Notes: generated by a model from the letters alone, not told the origin. A DNA stretch of 64,000 nt from Heterobasidion occidentale (GCA_039111635.1 JBCAQO010000002.1:2170001-2234000), one strand, 5' to 3'. Shown: positions 21,708-36,256, numbered from the stretch's first letter. Numbers and translations: made by a program.

Positions 21708-24700
21708 CTACGCCTGCGTTTTCTGAGACACGAGGTCTGCGTGGCTGCCCCCGCTCCCATCAAGCACCGGTGGCGGCCTCGAGAACGTCGCGAAGCTGGT
21801 GGCGTTGAGCTCCTCGTCGACGCTCACAGAGAGTGGCACGACCACGGCAGACACCGGCGCACCCGGCGTCGGTAGGGGCACGTACGAGGCCACTTCACGA
21901 GCACTGTCTTCGCGCAGCCGTTGAGCCAGCGCCTCCAATCGCGGAGGCGCCGAGTGGGCGTCGCGAAATAGCCGGCCTGCAAGAACAGGGCGCTTAGCGT
22001 ACGGCCGGAATCGAGTCAACACCGCCGTGCTCACCATACAGAATGCCCACGAGCCTCGCGACGCCGATCCGCACGTCGACGATGGGATCATCCGCGAGCG
22101 CGGCGAAACACTCCCAGAACTGTTCGTCCGCCAGCACCGTCTCGCCGCCCTCCGACGTGATGATGCTCTGAAAACACGCCACGAACCTACAATGACGCGT
22201 TGACCCAGGCACCGACAGCTCCACGATCAGCATCAAGGCAGATAACACAAGGCCAACAGGACATACGTCATTCGTCTACGAAAAACAGGAGACTGGGCAA
22301 GGCTGCAGATATCTGCGCCCATCTTGTGCTGCTCCACTGGATATCTCGCGAGCGCTCGAAGAATAAGGGGAACCTTGAGAGTCGTCGATGACGTCGAGCA
22401 AATTAGGATACTGAGCGAAAATAGAAATAAAAGCCTGCACGCACCACGCTCACGCCCGCCTCTCTGACCACCGCAACTTCATCCACCAGCGCTCTCCGCA
22501 CCAACGACCTGACCACCTCAATCGCGCAGTCCCCGATCACTTCGACAAGCACCGCCAAGCCTTTGGCCACACCTTGTCTCTCCCTCCACCCGCCCAGAGC
22601 TCTCGCCACCCAACTCTCGTCCAGAGCCCTGACCACGACCTCTCGAGCCCCCTCGTCCACCACGCTCACCAGCGCCTCGACCGCCTCGACCGCCTTCATC
22701 CTAACTTCACCCTCCGACGCGAAAACAGCGGCGCGCCACATCGGCACAACGTCCCTCGCCGCGTTCTCGGGGCCCAAGATTCGTGCCATCTCGCCGGCCG
22801 ACGCCGCGAGAGTTGTGCGCACCTTGACTCCGCGCTCCTGTCCGAGCCGCAAGTACAGCGGACGCAGCTCGGACCAGCGCTCTCGCCCAAGTGTGAGCGC
22901 GACCGCGGGGTAATTGAACGCGCATATAAGTGCACGGGCGGATCCGTCAAAGTACCAGTCCGTGTCCTGCTCTTGAGGCGGCAATGGTTGCGGCGACATG
23001 GGTTCCGAGACAGAAGCCGCCGGCGTCCCATCATGCCAGTTGACGGGACTCAGCGCGCGCACCTCCGAACCGATGAAGAGCCGCAACAGTTCATCCGGCG
23101 GGCCGCCAGGATCATCGCGGAATGTGTACATCACCTCGCCTAGTGCTTCGAGCACGCGAAGTCTCACTGAAGGCGACGGATCGCGAGCGAGCGGTAGGAG
23201 CGTATCCAGAGCCAATGTCCGCCGATGGTGGGGCGGGAGGCGAGGGAGAATAGCAGGAAGCGCGAACAGGGCCGAATGCCGGACGTGCCAATGCGAGTCC
23301 GTGCACAAGGATTCGAAGAGAGGTAGCTGCGAAGACGTAAAGAGCCTAAGAATTCTGGAAGTCCAAGACGATGTAAAAACAGTGACATACCAACGATATG
23401 ATGACGATTTCTACGGGCACGACTTTGGCCAGTGCACCTAACGCATATGAAGTTTCCTTGCGTACCCAGGGAACCGGGTCGCGACCGACGCGTTCGACCT
23501 CTATGACAAATGCAGCCTTGGTATCATCGTCGAGGTATCCTGCAAAGTTGCGAGTGAGCACGGTGGAACCTGGGTTTGAAAACGAAAGGGATGAAAATGA
23601 CGTACCTCCGGCCGAGACAGCCGCCATCAAACTCATACTGCTCAACCTGCCAATCGCGGCCTGCTCGCTGGCATCCACAATCGCCTCCGCATCCATTCCG
23701 GGGTCTGGATCCACATCCATGAGCGTCATGTCTCCACTTCCCACAGAATCAGAAGATAGCCCCTCTGTTCCTGCAAGGCTAGACTCTGTGGAGTCCAGCA
23801 TTGCCGGCGTCCACTCCACTGAATCTGTCGGGAGCGGTAGAGAGACATCCATGACGTGCGGGCTCGCGGGTTGCCAGCCTTCTGGCACGGAGCCTTTTGG
23901 CGGGTCCTGAGACTTGGCATCGAAGAACGGAAACTCACGATGGCGCGAGTCGCCAGAGGGGACTGGAGATGGCGGGTAAGGAGGTGACGGACTCTGAGAG
24001 GTCTCATCCGGTGGCGAAAGCGCAGGTGGCGTATCGGAGAAGGTGGACGCGATAGACGGAGGCGGGCGAGAAGATATCGCGTCTTCAGAGGACGAGGACC
24101 AGTCCAAAGCAGGGGGAAAGGCCGGAAGGGGGTCGGAAGGAGGTGGGAGTGGCGGGGAGAGAAGATTCAACGGTGGAATCAATGCAGAAGAGTCTAGCAC
24201 GAGAGGCATCGAGAGCGCCTGCTCCTCGTCGACCCATACCCCATCCTGCTCCGCCTCGGCCATCGGCTCGTCCCCCTCTCCCTCGTCGAGTATGTCCAAT
24301 CGCCCGATACCAATGACGACCTGGTGCAAGATCTCCTGTTCCAGGAGGCGGCGCTCCGCGTCGCCGAACAACGTCTGTCGCGCGGGTTCAGGCGCCTCCC
24401 GCACACGTCGAAGGATATCTACAACGGCGAAGCGTGCCGCTGCGCCCACGGGCACGCTGCGTGCAAGTAGAAGAGTGCCTATGATGGGCGTGAAGGACTG
24501 CACGGGGAGCGGAGTAGGCTCCGCCGCCAAATCAGCGAATTCATCGGGCGTGAGGCGACAATTCTGTGAAAACGAGCGACGACGCGTGTCAGGGCTCGCG
24601 TGGGCAGGAAACAAGAGACAAGTGAGAAGCACGGACCGAGGTGAACCAAAGGATGATCGGGACAAGCTGCGAGGCAAGAGCCTCTTTGACAGCTTCATCT

Positions 24701-25494
24701 GGGTTGAAAGAAGCGAAGCGAGATGAATGAAACGCGGAGGGATAAAATTGCGCAGCGGCATGACGTACCTTCGTCCGTAGCGAGACCGTTGAGTAGGGGC
24801 AGGACATACTCCACAGCCTCGAGGGGCGTCACTTGAGGCAGGATTGACGGCAGCTCATGAGCGATGTACACCCTGAAAGCGCAAAGAGGGTCAGGAGGTT
24901 TATTCCACGTGAGCAGGAGGGGAAGGATGCTGACTTGTGGAAGACGGCTTGGCTGCGAGAAAAGAGGTATATTTTTTCGAGGGGGCTGAGCCCCTCATCG
25001 TCAAAGCACATATCGAGGCTGTCAGGGCTGTATATGGCATCGGGGGAGAGGGCTTGTTCTTCGTAGTCGAGGGGAGGGATAGAGATGTGAAGGCCAGATG
25101 GAGAGGAGCGGGAATCCAGCGGGGGGGAGTGTTGGGGGCTAGGATACGGGAGGGGAGGGGATCGAGAGAGTCCGAGGGAGGGGGACTGGGGGGGGGGCCG
25201 TAGACAGCAGGTCGTGTGGTAAGACGTCGAACGAATTTGGAGACTTGTGGGGGGAGGGGGATGCAGGAAAGGGGGGCTGGGGGGATAAGACGGGACAGGG
25301 CTGAGGAGGACGGGAGAGCGGGGAGGAGAAGGGTGCGGAATAACGGGCAAGTCAGGAGCAATGAGGGCAGAGCGGGGGACGAGAGGGTGTTCGTTGTCGT
25401 CGCGCGAGGAGTGGTCGGGGGGGAGAGGCGGGGGCTGGTAGAGAGAGAGGAGGCCGGGGATGAGTTTGTCGAGGATGCTCACTAGGATGCCCAT
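21708..25494 (-). CDS. HEAT-repeat protein, PP4 regulatory subunit 1 type
   Basis: Probable regulatory subunit of protein phosphatase 4 (PPP4R1 family). After a Pro/Ser-rich start, exons code YIAHELPSILPQVTPLEAVE and YVLPLLNGLATDE, then DEAVKEALASQLVPIILWFT and a HEAT-like helical part with LFGDAERRLLEQEILHQVVI. A Ser/Pro/Asp-rich disordered insert of about 250 residues (24300-23600) follows. More HEAT repeats come next: WHVRHSALFALPAILPRLPP, DPSPSVRLRVLEALGEVMYT, MKAVEAVEALVSVVDEGARE and ECFAALADDPIVDVRIGVAR. The stop is at 21708-21710, but see the note on a possible longer tail. The first exon used here starts at ATG 25494, directly after an acceptor (cccgtcag|GTTCCC), so a further 5' exon probably exists up to about 25970. 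Introns of usual size separate the HEAT blocks. The family call rests on the paired-repeat pattern, not on a single motif. Confidence 0.78.
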
Positions 25495-26284
25495 CAGAAA
25501 GGGAACCTGACGGGAAAGTAAACGGTGGAGCAGGCGAGGAAGGCAAACGTACTACTGACTGGGAAGACGGAGCAGAGAAAGGAAATAAGGCCCGAAGGAG
25601 AAGAAGGGGGGGAGGGGAGCCACGAGGACGGGGGGGAACGCGATGACGCAGTGGGAGAAGAAAGAAGGCGAGCGAGGGCGTCTCGAACGGCACGCGCGGG
25701 GGGGTTAAGAGAGACAGCAGCGGAGAGAGCGGACGGGATGCATGCGACGGCTACTGGGCGCGTCGATCCACGGGTGAGTGTGCACGGGGACGGGGAGAGT
25801 GCGTGCGGTGTGCCACGGAGCCACTGGTGACAGGGTGCGGGGGACGTGCACGGGGAGTGGCGAGGGGACGGGGACGAGGACGGGAGGAGAGGACGGGCTG
25901 AGATCTGAGAGACGGCAGACACGGACACTGGACAGCGCTCTCGGAGCGAGGGGGCGCGGCTCAAAATCATTTTTCGATCCTCCAAACACAGACACATGAC
26001 GCCCTCGTCATGATGTCATCCGTGCCTAGACCCAGAACGCAGAACGTCCACCCATCCCCGCGAACACGACCCCTTGGCGCGCTCGTGACCAAATTTACCA
26101 TCGCTGTCCTCCCTCTGCCAATGTCATGGTTCCCGCTGTCAGCAACCTCCTCGGAGATCAGCACCACTTGGTCTCGGCTTTCTTTGCTCACAGTCGGCCG
26201 AGCGTCACCATGAATGATTACATTCGAGTCCTCCTACTTTCTACAAAATCATACAACAACAACGTCTCCCTGACAGCGTCGCCC
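25495..26284. other. Probable 5' exon or leader of the PP4 subunit gene and 3' region of AAT2
   Basis: The minus-strand frame 25494-25997 codes PARAVRDALARLLSS and SPPSSWLPSPPSSPSG before a possible donor at about 25551 (gtacgtttgcc), and may be the true N-terminus of the PP4 subunit. Between 26000 and 26284 nothing is recognised; it should include the polyadenylation region of the aminotransferase. Confidence 0.4.
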
Positions 26285-28176
<1,892 letters not shown>

Positions 28177-29506
28177 ATTGTTTTCTCGGATGATGAAGAA
28201 CTGATGTGTTCCCGAAATCTGTCGCAATCTGCTCGTCATGGCCGCCCAAACGCGAGATCAATCACGAGATAATAAGGTGATAAGTTAGAAACGGTGTGCA
28301 GACGCGGAGAACGAGGATGGCGAGGCCGAGGGCGATGGCAGACGACTGATGTGGATTGGGATGAACAACGTTAATACTCGCCTGGAGTCGTATATACGAG
28401 CGAGTGAAATGCCGCAATAGGAGGCAAGCTCGAAATTCGCTGAAACCGCCCAAACACGTGATTATCGCCCGCGCAGAACGAGCGTCCGGGAAAAAGTCCA
28501 ACGCATCGTGAGCCCAGGCCACGTACGCGACGAAGAAACTTGAAGAAAACGCTCACCGAAAGATATGGTGAGCGCTGGCAAGAGTCAAGTCGGTGCCCTT
28601 CGATGCCCCAGACGATCGATGTCGATGTCTATTCAGGCCCTGCTTTATGTATTCACGCCTCGGAGGTCCGGGCCCTCGTAGCCCATCTGATCTGGTCGTC
28701 TTCCGTCCTTGTCCGTCGCGTCCCCGCAGCGGGCGGGGGCGCTCTGTCAAGTGAATTACTCTGGGCGGCGTTTGTACGGCGAGTACCTAGGGTTCCTGCG
28801 ACCACACTACAACCACTCTATAACGTAACGCTCACCATAAAGGCCAGACAACTACCCAGGTTTCCCCAGAATTATGTATGCTTCGACAGTCGTGTGCGTG
28901 AGTAGTCTGAATGTGTTGCAGATGGCTAACTGAGCTCCGAAGCTCCTGCAATTGCGGGGAAAGCTGTCCCGTGTCTCAGGAACCAGTCCCGCCTCGGTCT
29001 ACCTCGACCAGGTCCAGTCGCTATCAACTGAGTGATGAGTGAAGTGTATCAGAGTATTCCCACTCTCTGACCCATTTATTCTGAACCGATCCGTCGACCT
29101 GCGCTCAACTGCATGGAAGGGGGTTCGGCATTATTCAGATGATAGATATGTAAGGACGATACTGATTCACAGTGGACAGAGGTACAATAATATGGCAAAG
29201 TACGGTTTACACAGCGGAATGGAGATGCAAATGAACAGGATGGAAGAGAATGGAGGGGAATCGCAAATTAGTAAGGTGAATTTAAATAATCGTAAATGTT
29301 CATGTGTGCCCAGTGGACCGGATGGGAATCCGTATGCGGAGAAAGTCGAGGCGCATAAGCGACGAGCCCAGTATAGCAACGGCACGGAAAAGGAGATGTC
29401 GCGGCGAGTGATGTAGGAGGGGCCGACGCCGCATGGGAAGGAGAGGCTGAAGGGAGGAAGAGAAGCCAGAAAACAAGGGGGCGGTAGGGCTCAGCTGTAG
29501 GCGCTG
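28177..29506. other. 1.3 kb between AAT2 and the AN1 gene, no gene seen
   Basis: Upstream of AAT2 and downstream of the AN1 gene. Open frames at 28262-28556 (minus) and 28540-28905 (plus) are low-quality and overlap each other. No membrane, secretion or domain signal is seen. The first few hundred bases should contain the AAT2 promoter. Confidence 0.5.
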
Positions 29507-29818
29507 TCATGCAGTCGCCATCTTCGAAGCAACCGTCCGTTCGCTCTCGAGCTTTGCCTTGTTGCGGTTAAAAGCCTGCTGTCTGCAGTCTTCCAAGTTA
29601 TTGCAGGCGTGATGTTCTGGAAGTCGGTGCTATACGCCGGGAGGCAGGGAGAAGGGAAAGGGGGAGAGACCATTTAGCGAGATAAGGTGGGCAGGAAGGA
29701 GAAGTCTCACCGTCCCGCAGAAATCGACACGGCAATGAGGGCATTGCCCTACGATTCGGAGAGCTGCCTGATTGCAAGCCTGCTCGCCCTGGAATTGGCA
29801 GCGCTTCTTAGCTGGCAT
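29507..29818 (-). CDS. Small AN1-type zinc finger protein
   Basis: Two exons joined in phase 0 (GGGACG|gtgaga...gtatag|CACCGA) give a 76-residue protein. It is almost wholly one AN1 finger: Cys7, Cys15, Cys26-x2-Cys29, Cys34-x2-His37-x5-His43-x-Cys45, which is the complete zinc-binding set. The C-terminal third (NNLEDCRQQAFNRNKAKLES) is a basic helix. AN1 proteins act in proteasome and stress responses; a stand-alone AN1 protein this short has no A20 or ubiquitin-like part, so its partner cannot be guessed. The start MPAKKRCQFQGE at 29818 is the only sensible ATG. Confidence 0.9.
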
Positions 29819-31449
29819 GATAGGGTCGTGTGGCAAAGATGTAGGTGAGGGGCGGAGAGGGTGTAGGGAGCTGTAGGAAGCACAGTGACATTCAGAATCG
29901 TGATGCAAGAGGACTTCTGGAAAGGCAAACCACTTAGAACCAAACGGGCAGTCGGACGCGGGAGTAGGGCTGGGTAAAAGGAGGGACAGGGAGGAGGGCG
30001 GGTTATATACAGGTGCAGCGGGGACGCGTCAGCACTTGAATCTGAGATTGCAGACTATCACAGCCCTGCACGTGACGCTCTTCTATAGAGGCATGTCCTT
30101 CGTGCGCTTTCCAACCCTCTCCGCGCACCATATCCGAGCTCGGCATCCGTCGCCGGACTCGCTTCGATCCATTTTTCGCCTGCTCCGAGCCCCTCGAAAA
30201 AAAAAAGAGTCGTCGCTCAGCTCTCTGCCGGGCTATCGCCTCAGCGCTCAGCGTCCGCAGCCTTTGTTTTACGATTGTTCTGGCGCTATGTTCAATTGTA
30301 TTTTCGCGTTTCCATCCCCACATCCATAACGGCAAGTCTGATTCTCTTGTTCTTTTAACACGTTGCCTTCGTTCGGACTCAGTGCCGTCAAGGTTCAGGC
30401 TAGTGCATGTCTCCGTGGATGCGTGGCTGCCTGCGGCAGTCTGATATCCATCTATCTGATGTGCCTCCGTACTTCGCCTCGCAGGCTATCTGATGCGGGA
30501 CAGGATTAGACACATTCCACGTTTACATGTAGTCGCCGCATGCAGTATCTCGCAGATTATAACATGTAGAGCTCGATCGGAAATTTTCTTTCATCTTCCC
30601 ACCATCCGAAGGTTCCGAACCTCCGAAATTCCAGCCTGGGCAGGGCGTGCAGGCCAACAAGGCAATGCGTTATAGTCACATAGCTGGGAAATCTTCTGGG
30701 ATTAGCCAATCCAAGCAGCTGGGCTGTTCATGCTCACGCTCCTTTACGCAAAGAACCACGATTTGGCCTTTGGAATCCTTCCTGGGCGCCTGGAACTCTG
30801 CACTTTGTATGCGCAGGTGTCTCCTGATTTGTGACCCCTCCGAAGTGGCTTCACCATGGACGTCAAAGAACCCCCGGAAGCTCTGTGTTCAAGTTCATGC
30901 TGGTAGTAATAGTTGCGCAGGATCTGCTTTCGTTCCATTCCATCTTCGCAGTTCGATGTCCTTCTCCAGTCGGAAGGCGATTCATGGTAATCACCGGTCC
31001 CCTCTCTATTCTCAAATTCTCGTTGAATGCATCCTCACTATTGCATATCAAGACGATCCGCATTATCGGGTAACATACTTGCTTATAAGCACAACGTATT
31101 TTGGCTAGAAGCCATATGTTGGATGATAAAGGGTATTAAGCTGAATCACCCTGGTGGGAGACATGAGCCAATGGATTAAGGATAGGAGAAAGACAAAAAG
31201 TGGTATGGAAAATGGTCCTCATAACTGAAGGCTTGTGCGATACACAATCCAGGGCATACGACAAGCGCAAGACGTCAAAAGAACGAGTGTATGAGTGAGG
31301 GAACGTGACCATGGACAATAAATACAACGTCCAAGAGAGCAGAAGAATGAGAGATGCAAGAAAATCCAGACACCAGCCGTCACTACTATTCGACGAAGTC
31401 GTGCAGGAAGGGTCAAAGAACGAACAAGGATAAGCAATAAAAACAGGCT
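29819..31449. other. 1.6 kb without a recognised gene
   Basis: Promoter side of the AN1 gene and 3' side of SSO1. Plus-strand frames at 30036-30329 and 30647-31108 and minus-strand frames at 30003-30335 and 30744-31063 are open but show no protein-like features and no splice pattern. An A-rich run lies at 30199-30208. Confidence 0.5.
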
Positions 31450-32955
31450 CTATTTGCTCTTATTCTTGTTGATGTTCTGGACGACCACGACAGCAACGAC
31501 GATAGCGATGATGATGAGGATGATGAGGATGATAAAGAAGCAGATCCAACGCTTCTTGCGAGCTGCGCGAGCAGAATCCACGGCCTTCTCCGTATAGCCG
31601 AGACTGCATATGTGGCGCATTCAGAAAGATTGCGTTACGAGAAAAACGTTAGTGGCTTACCCAGCTTCGACGTCCTTTTCGACTGTAGCTGCCTGCGCCT
31701 CGATAACATTGATTGTCTCGTCTTGCTGCTCCACGAGGATGCTCATCTAGATTTCAACGGCATAAGTTCCAGGGCATCTGTCTAGCGTCTGGTGACTCAC
31801 GTCATTGAACAGCTGTGCAAGCTCCGCAAGAGTTTTCTCAATACGCTTGATATCGGCATGCCGTTCTTGAACTTCGCGATAAGCTGCACGAGACTCGCCC
31901 AAACGCGAGTTCATAAGCTTCACGACTGTCAGTGGAATGTCTATCCATCTAGTAAATCCAAGTAATTACGGCTTGAGAAAATATTTGGCCGCCCTGGTCA
32001 TCCTCGGTGACAGCCTTGACCTCCTCCGGTGTAGCATCTGGTTTCACTGTAACCACGCACAGAGTTGAGGCGCCATCAGCTAAGTCAGCTAAGCGAGATG
32101 GATGGGCGCGAACCTATTTTGTATTGCCGCTCCATTCTCTGCTTGTGTTTTTGCCGGAATTGTTGCTCTACTTGTTGATAGCTCTGGATCGCCTCCATAA
32201 ACTTTGACTTGACTAGCCCGGTCTGCCAGCAAGCGAATTCAATCAGCACTCAAGGGCTCAACACGGATACAATAGACCGACCTGTTGCTTCCTGATTTGG
32301 GCATCACGCCCAGACCCACCCTGGCGTTCGAGTGCTTTAATTCTCCTCTTGAGCATGCTGCTCAGTGAGCTCGTGTCCGCGACCAGCTCGTCAAGCTGCT
32401 GCGCGTTCCGTTGCGCAGCATTGTCATCCATATTGTTGAGTGAGCGCGAATGCAGGTCTGATATCCGCGAGACACTGTCATTGAGCGCCTTGATGCTATC
32501 TTGAATTGAAGCAATCTACAGAGGATACAGTCTTCTTTAGAGACCTCTGTAATAAATTTAATCAAAAGTGGAGCGCACCTCGTCATAGAATGCAGACATA
32601 GCATCTCCAGTTCCTGCAGTCAGATTAGTTGTACTGTCCTTCACATCGGACATTTCGTAGCCTGAATTGTCGTCTTGTTGCGCGTAGGGATTTGGTCGGC
32701 GGTTGTTATATCCTGCCCCTCCACCACCGCCAGAGTGCTGTGTTGGGTACGAGTTGCTATGTGAGAGCGTCAGCTTCCAGCGAAACGTTGAAGTTCGTGT
32801 GGCAAGCAACAATGAAGCGAAACATACTTGCTCGTATAACTCCCTCCGCCTTGTTGCGCCTGGCACCAGTTAACGTGTCAGGACTTTACTAGAAGGACGC
32901 TAGTGAAGAAGCGTGATGCTTACCCTCATTGCTGCAAGTCTGTCTCTAGCCATGA
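31450..32955 (-). CDS. SSO1: Plasma-membrane t-SNARE of the Sso1/syntaxin 1 type
   Basis: Qa-SNARE for exocytosis. Exon 1 codes MARDRLAAMR, then a Gly/Asn/Tyr-rich linker. The three-helix Habc domain includes SIQDSIKALNDSVSRISDLH, DTSSLSSMLKRRIKALERQG and FMEAIQSYQQVEQQFRQKHK. The SNARE motif runs from ERHADIKRIEKTLAELAQLF to MSILVEQQDETINVIEAQA; the zero-layer Gln lies in the VEQQDE segment. A short LGYTEKAVDSARAARKKRW linker leads into the C-terminal anchor ICFFIILIILIIIAIVVAVV and a short lumenal end NINKNKSK. Seven or so introns. Length and order are those of fungal Sso proteins. Confidence 0.94.
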
Positions 32956-33435
32956 TACGGCGCTCAGTGGATGTGGAAAGTAAGGGATATGACTGTCAGA
33001 GAATAGATCAGCTAGTTAGGCAACAGTCAATGCTGCAAACAGGAGAGGTAGTGGTATTGCTGTCCAACGAGAGTGATCAAGAGCTGGGAGAGGTGGAGGA
33101 GCTGCCGGCGCTAATAGTGGGGGCTGTGGATGAGCAGTGCTGTGGCGTGGGCTAATTTCTGGTTGGCCCGGAGGTCCCCATAAGATATTTTAATATTTTT
33201 CTAAACACTAAACGTTGGAAACGTAATTCCCAGTGTAAATAAAACGTTATCATCTTCGTTAGCCTCGTCTCTGTCGTGGATCGATCTATGCCTTAGCTCT
33301 GTTGGGGTCATGAAGTGATCTCCTTGTAGATCGTGGTGGCCATTTGTTGCGACGTGCGCTATTCAAGCGCCCACCGCTTCAAGATGGAACGTTCATTCCG
33401 ATTTTACGATTTATAACAAAGACAGCTGTCAAAGT
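32956..33435. promoter_or_regulatory. Intergenic region, SSO1 promoter side
   Basis: 480 bp between two minus-strand genes. It should hold the SSO1 promoter next to 32956 and the ARG4 polyadenylation region next to 33435. An AT-rich stretch at about 33182-33245 (atattttaatatttttc) is the likely 3' region. No other element is clear. Confidence 0.4.
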
Positions 33436-35212
33436 CTATGATCCTAGAGCTGCGAGTAAGACAGACACCTGACGTTTGATCATGATCCTGCTTGGCCCTC
33501 CTATTGCCTGCCTCCTTTCCACGCTGGCTTCGAAATCAAATATCTGGTGGATATCATCGCCGAACTTGTCAGATAGGCCCTTGAAATCGCTCAAGGTAAG
33601 CTCGTTGAGCTGACACTTTCGCGACTCAGCCAGCGCGACGGCTCGCCCTGATATATGATGCGTCTCCCGGAAAGGAATCTGCAGGTGCGATCAGCCGTGC
33701 ACTCCACACATGATATTCATAGACGCGTACTCCTTTGCGCACGAGATAATCAGCCAGGTCAGTGGCGAGGACGTCCATTGTCAACGCTTGCCGCATTCTT
33801 TCAGGATGTACCTGAAGACAAATTATGACTCAGTGCGTTCAAGTCATACCGGCTATTCTCACGTCAAGGGTTGCGATGACGCCCTCTGCTATCCGGAAAC
33901 ATGCAGCAACCGTGCTGACCGTGTCGAAGAGGGGTTCTTTATCTTCCTGCAGATCCTTGTTATATGTCGAAGGAAGGCCCTTGTAGGTCATCATGAATCC
34001 GGCAGCCTGATTGGCAAGGTCAACTATCAATTTGAGAATGAAAAAATCTCGACCCACGTTGCCGAAAACACGACCAGATTTACCTCGCAGGAGTTCCAAG
34101 GAATCAGGATTTTTCTTTTGGGGCATCATACTCGACCCTGTGCTGAAGGAGCTCGACGTCAACCTCTAATCAATATCTAGCACTTAAATAAACCAAACCT
34201 GTAGGCATCGCTCAATGTGATGAATCCGAACTCAGCCGTAGAGTAGATGATGAAGTCCTCTGACATCCGGCTGAGATGGGTTGTGGTCAAGCTTGCCCAC
34301 ATCATAAACTCGATGATGAAGTCCCGATCACCGACGCCCCAGAGGCTGTTTTCTGCAACGGACTGAAATCCTAATTCGGCCGCAAGAAAATCGCGATCGA
34401 CACAGAAAGGGTTGCCCGCGAGAGCACCAGACCCCAGCGGAAGTACGGAGATGCGCGGGATCAGTTGACGGAGGCGTTCAAGGTCCGAGCGAAACGAGAA
34501 TGCGTGGGAGAGAAGGAGGTGGGACCATCGGATGGGTTGGCCGCGCTATAACAGTGTTACAAGAAGAACTGGGCTCAAAAATTAGTGTTCCAAACTTACC
34601 TGAAGATGCGTATATCCAGGCAAGAGATAGTCGACTTCTCTATCGGCACGTTCGACCATCACACGAATAAGCGCACAAAGACCAGCTTCGATTTCCTTCA
34701 CCTCGTCCAGGAGCCAAATACGCATATCTGTCGCGACTTGATCGTTTCGCGACCGGCCCGTGTGTAGTTTTCCACCCAAGGGGCCAATGAGTTCACTCAG
34801 GCGTCGTTCGTTAGCTGTGTGGATGTCCTCATCATCGGGAGCAGGTTGAAACTATTACACATATGCGATGAGATATCAGCATGCAGATGAACATCGGAGT
34901 ATGCCTACTGTTCCACTAGCCCACTCTTGCCCAACAATTACTAACCCCTCCGTGATTTTTTTTTCCTCATCTTGTGTCAATATACCGACTTTCGTGAGCG
35001 ACTTGGCATATGCGATCGATCCACGAATATCGGCAGCATGCATTCGTTGATCATACTTTAATGACTGATTGAACGCATGCATTCTAGTATCACCCACATG
35101 CACGAACATCAGTCGAATCAGAATCAGACCATGATATGTGTGCTTACAATGGATCGGTCTTTCCTGTAAATCTTCCTCCCCATAACTTTTGCTTTGTAGG
35201 TTGTTCACTCAT
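33436..35212 (-). CDS. ARG4: Argininosuccinate lyase
   Basis: Last step of arginine synthesis: argininosuccinate to arginine and fumarate. The start [20 protein letters not shown] is the family's typical N-terminus. Next are [39 protein letters not shown] and LLPGYTHLQ. The fumarase-superfamily signature appears as [12 protein letters not shown], where one Ser of GSS is the catalytic acid/base. The C-terminus has [20 protein letters not shown] and [20 protein letters not shown]. Stop at 33436-33438. Around nine introns. The gene is divergent from the membrane-protein gene at 36257, about 1 kb away. Confidence 0.96.
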
Positions 35213-36256
35213 GTTGAGGCGACGCGTGAGGCAGATTGGAATGTCAAAGAACTGTATCAGATTGTATATTGCGGGTCGATTTCTAAAAAGGATTATTTGG
35301 TCGTGCTGTGATTTACGACAAATATCAGTCAAATTTCGCGCATATGACGATGATGACAGATTGCAATAGCAGCCTCAGGCCGCAAAGCGGTTCGCTACGT
35401 AGTGTACATCGTTACTTGAGATCTGAAATTGGTGGGTCCGGACCCCGGCCGGAGGAGAGAAATATGGGAGAAACTGAGAAAAAATGTCGTTTTCCTGCAG
35501 TTCTCGAGAGAAATGCAGGAGCGTGCACAAACTCTAAAGTTTGGATTTTGATCCCAGGATCCGTCCCAAACCCTTCATATAGTCATCGTCCAGCCGCTCT
35601 TCCCGAGGACAGTGGATAGAGATCTCAAATATTCAGATGCAGTCTCCTTTCCCTGGTCCTAGATATGGTACAATCTGCCAAAGTGGAAGCCTGCTCTCAC
35701 GTGAGCCATTCACTTCAAGATCGCGACGTCGGCGCGCCAGAGGACCGTGATTGATCATGGGAAACGGTGATGTTCCTCTACGCTCCAGCGTAGTCTCCCA
35801 AAGGCAGCAACGTAGGCGATTCTCCTTCAACCTCCGACGTGGTTTCCGGATATCCGTATTCTCCAGCGCTCCTATCCTACATAAGTGTAATGATACTTGT
35901 TTTTGCCGGATGTCGTTACGGCTGTGCACGTTCGACTTCAGTCTGACAACTAGGGCGCCCATAATGATCTCTTTGTCCTCAAGGTCGCAACTGCCACTCC
36001 CTGTCTATGCTGTCAACCTGTTCGCCGCTCGCCGAAGCTCCCGATGAGAGGTGCCTCAAAAGGTCTGACTCCTGTCTAGTATGCAGCCTCTGGAACGCCC
36101 CCTTCATTCCTTGGTACTGACTGGGTCAGTACACCTTTCGATCTGGTCTTTCCTCAAGTACAAGTACTTTGGAAACCCTGGTCGTGCGGGTTCTCATTCG
36201 CTCTTTAATTCATCTTTCGTTCCCTTTCGCTCTTTTTCTTATTTTTTTGAGACGCC
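35213..36256. promoter_or_regulatory. Divergent intergenic region between ARG4 and the next membrane protein gene
   Basis: 1.04 kb holding both promoters. The end next to 36256 is strongly pyrimidine-rich (36190-36250, with several tttc and tctt runs), a common feature just upstream of fungal transcription starts. Short open frames at 35308-35619 and 35751-36047 show no features. Confidence 0.45.

Noticed and set aside
22574..23143. 189-codon plus-strand open frame
   Set aside because: Lies fully antisense to HEAT-repeat exons of the PP4 subunit; explained by high GC at third positions.
24043..24726. 227-codon plus-strand open frame rich in Ser and Arg
   Set aside because: Antisense shadow of the Ser/Pro-rich insert of the same gene.
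25967..26191. Minus-strand 74-codon frame between AAT2 and the PP4 subunit
   Set aside because: Too short, no motif, and sits where the AAT2 3' untranslated region should be.
30647..31108. 153-codon plus-strand frame
   Set aside because: No recognisable protein features, overlapping minus-strand frames, no promoter or splice pattern.
31490..31535. GAT/GAG trinucleotide run resembling a microsatellite
   Set aside because: It is the reverse complement of codons for the Ile-rich membrane anchor of SSO1.
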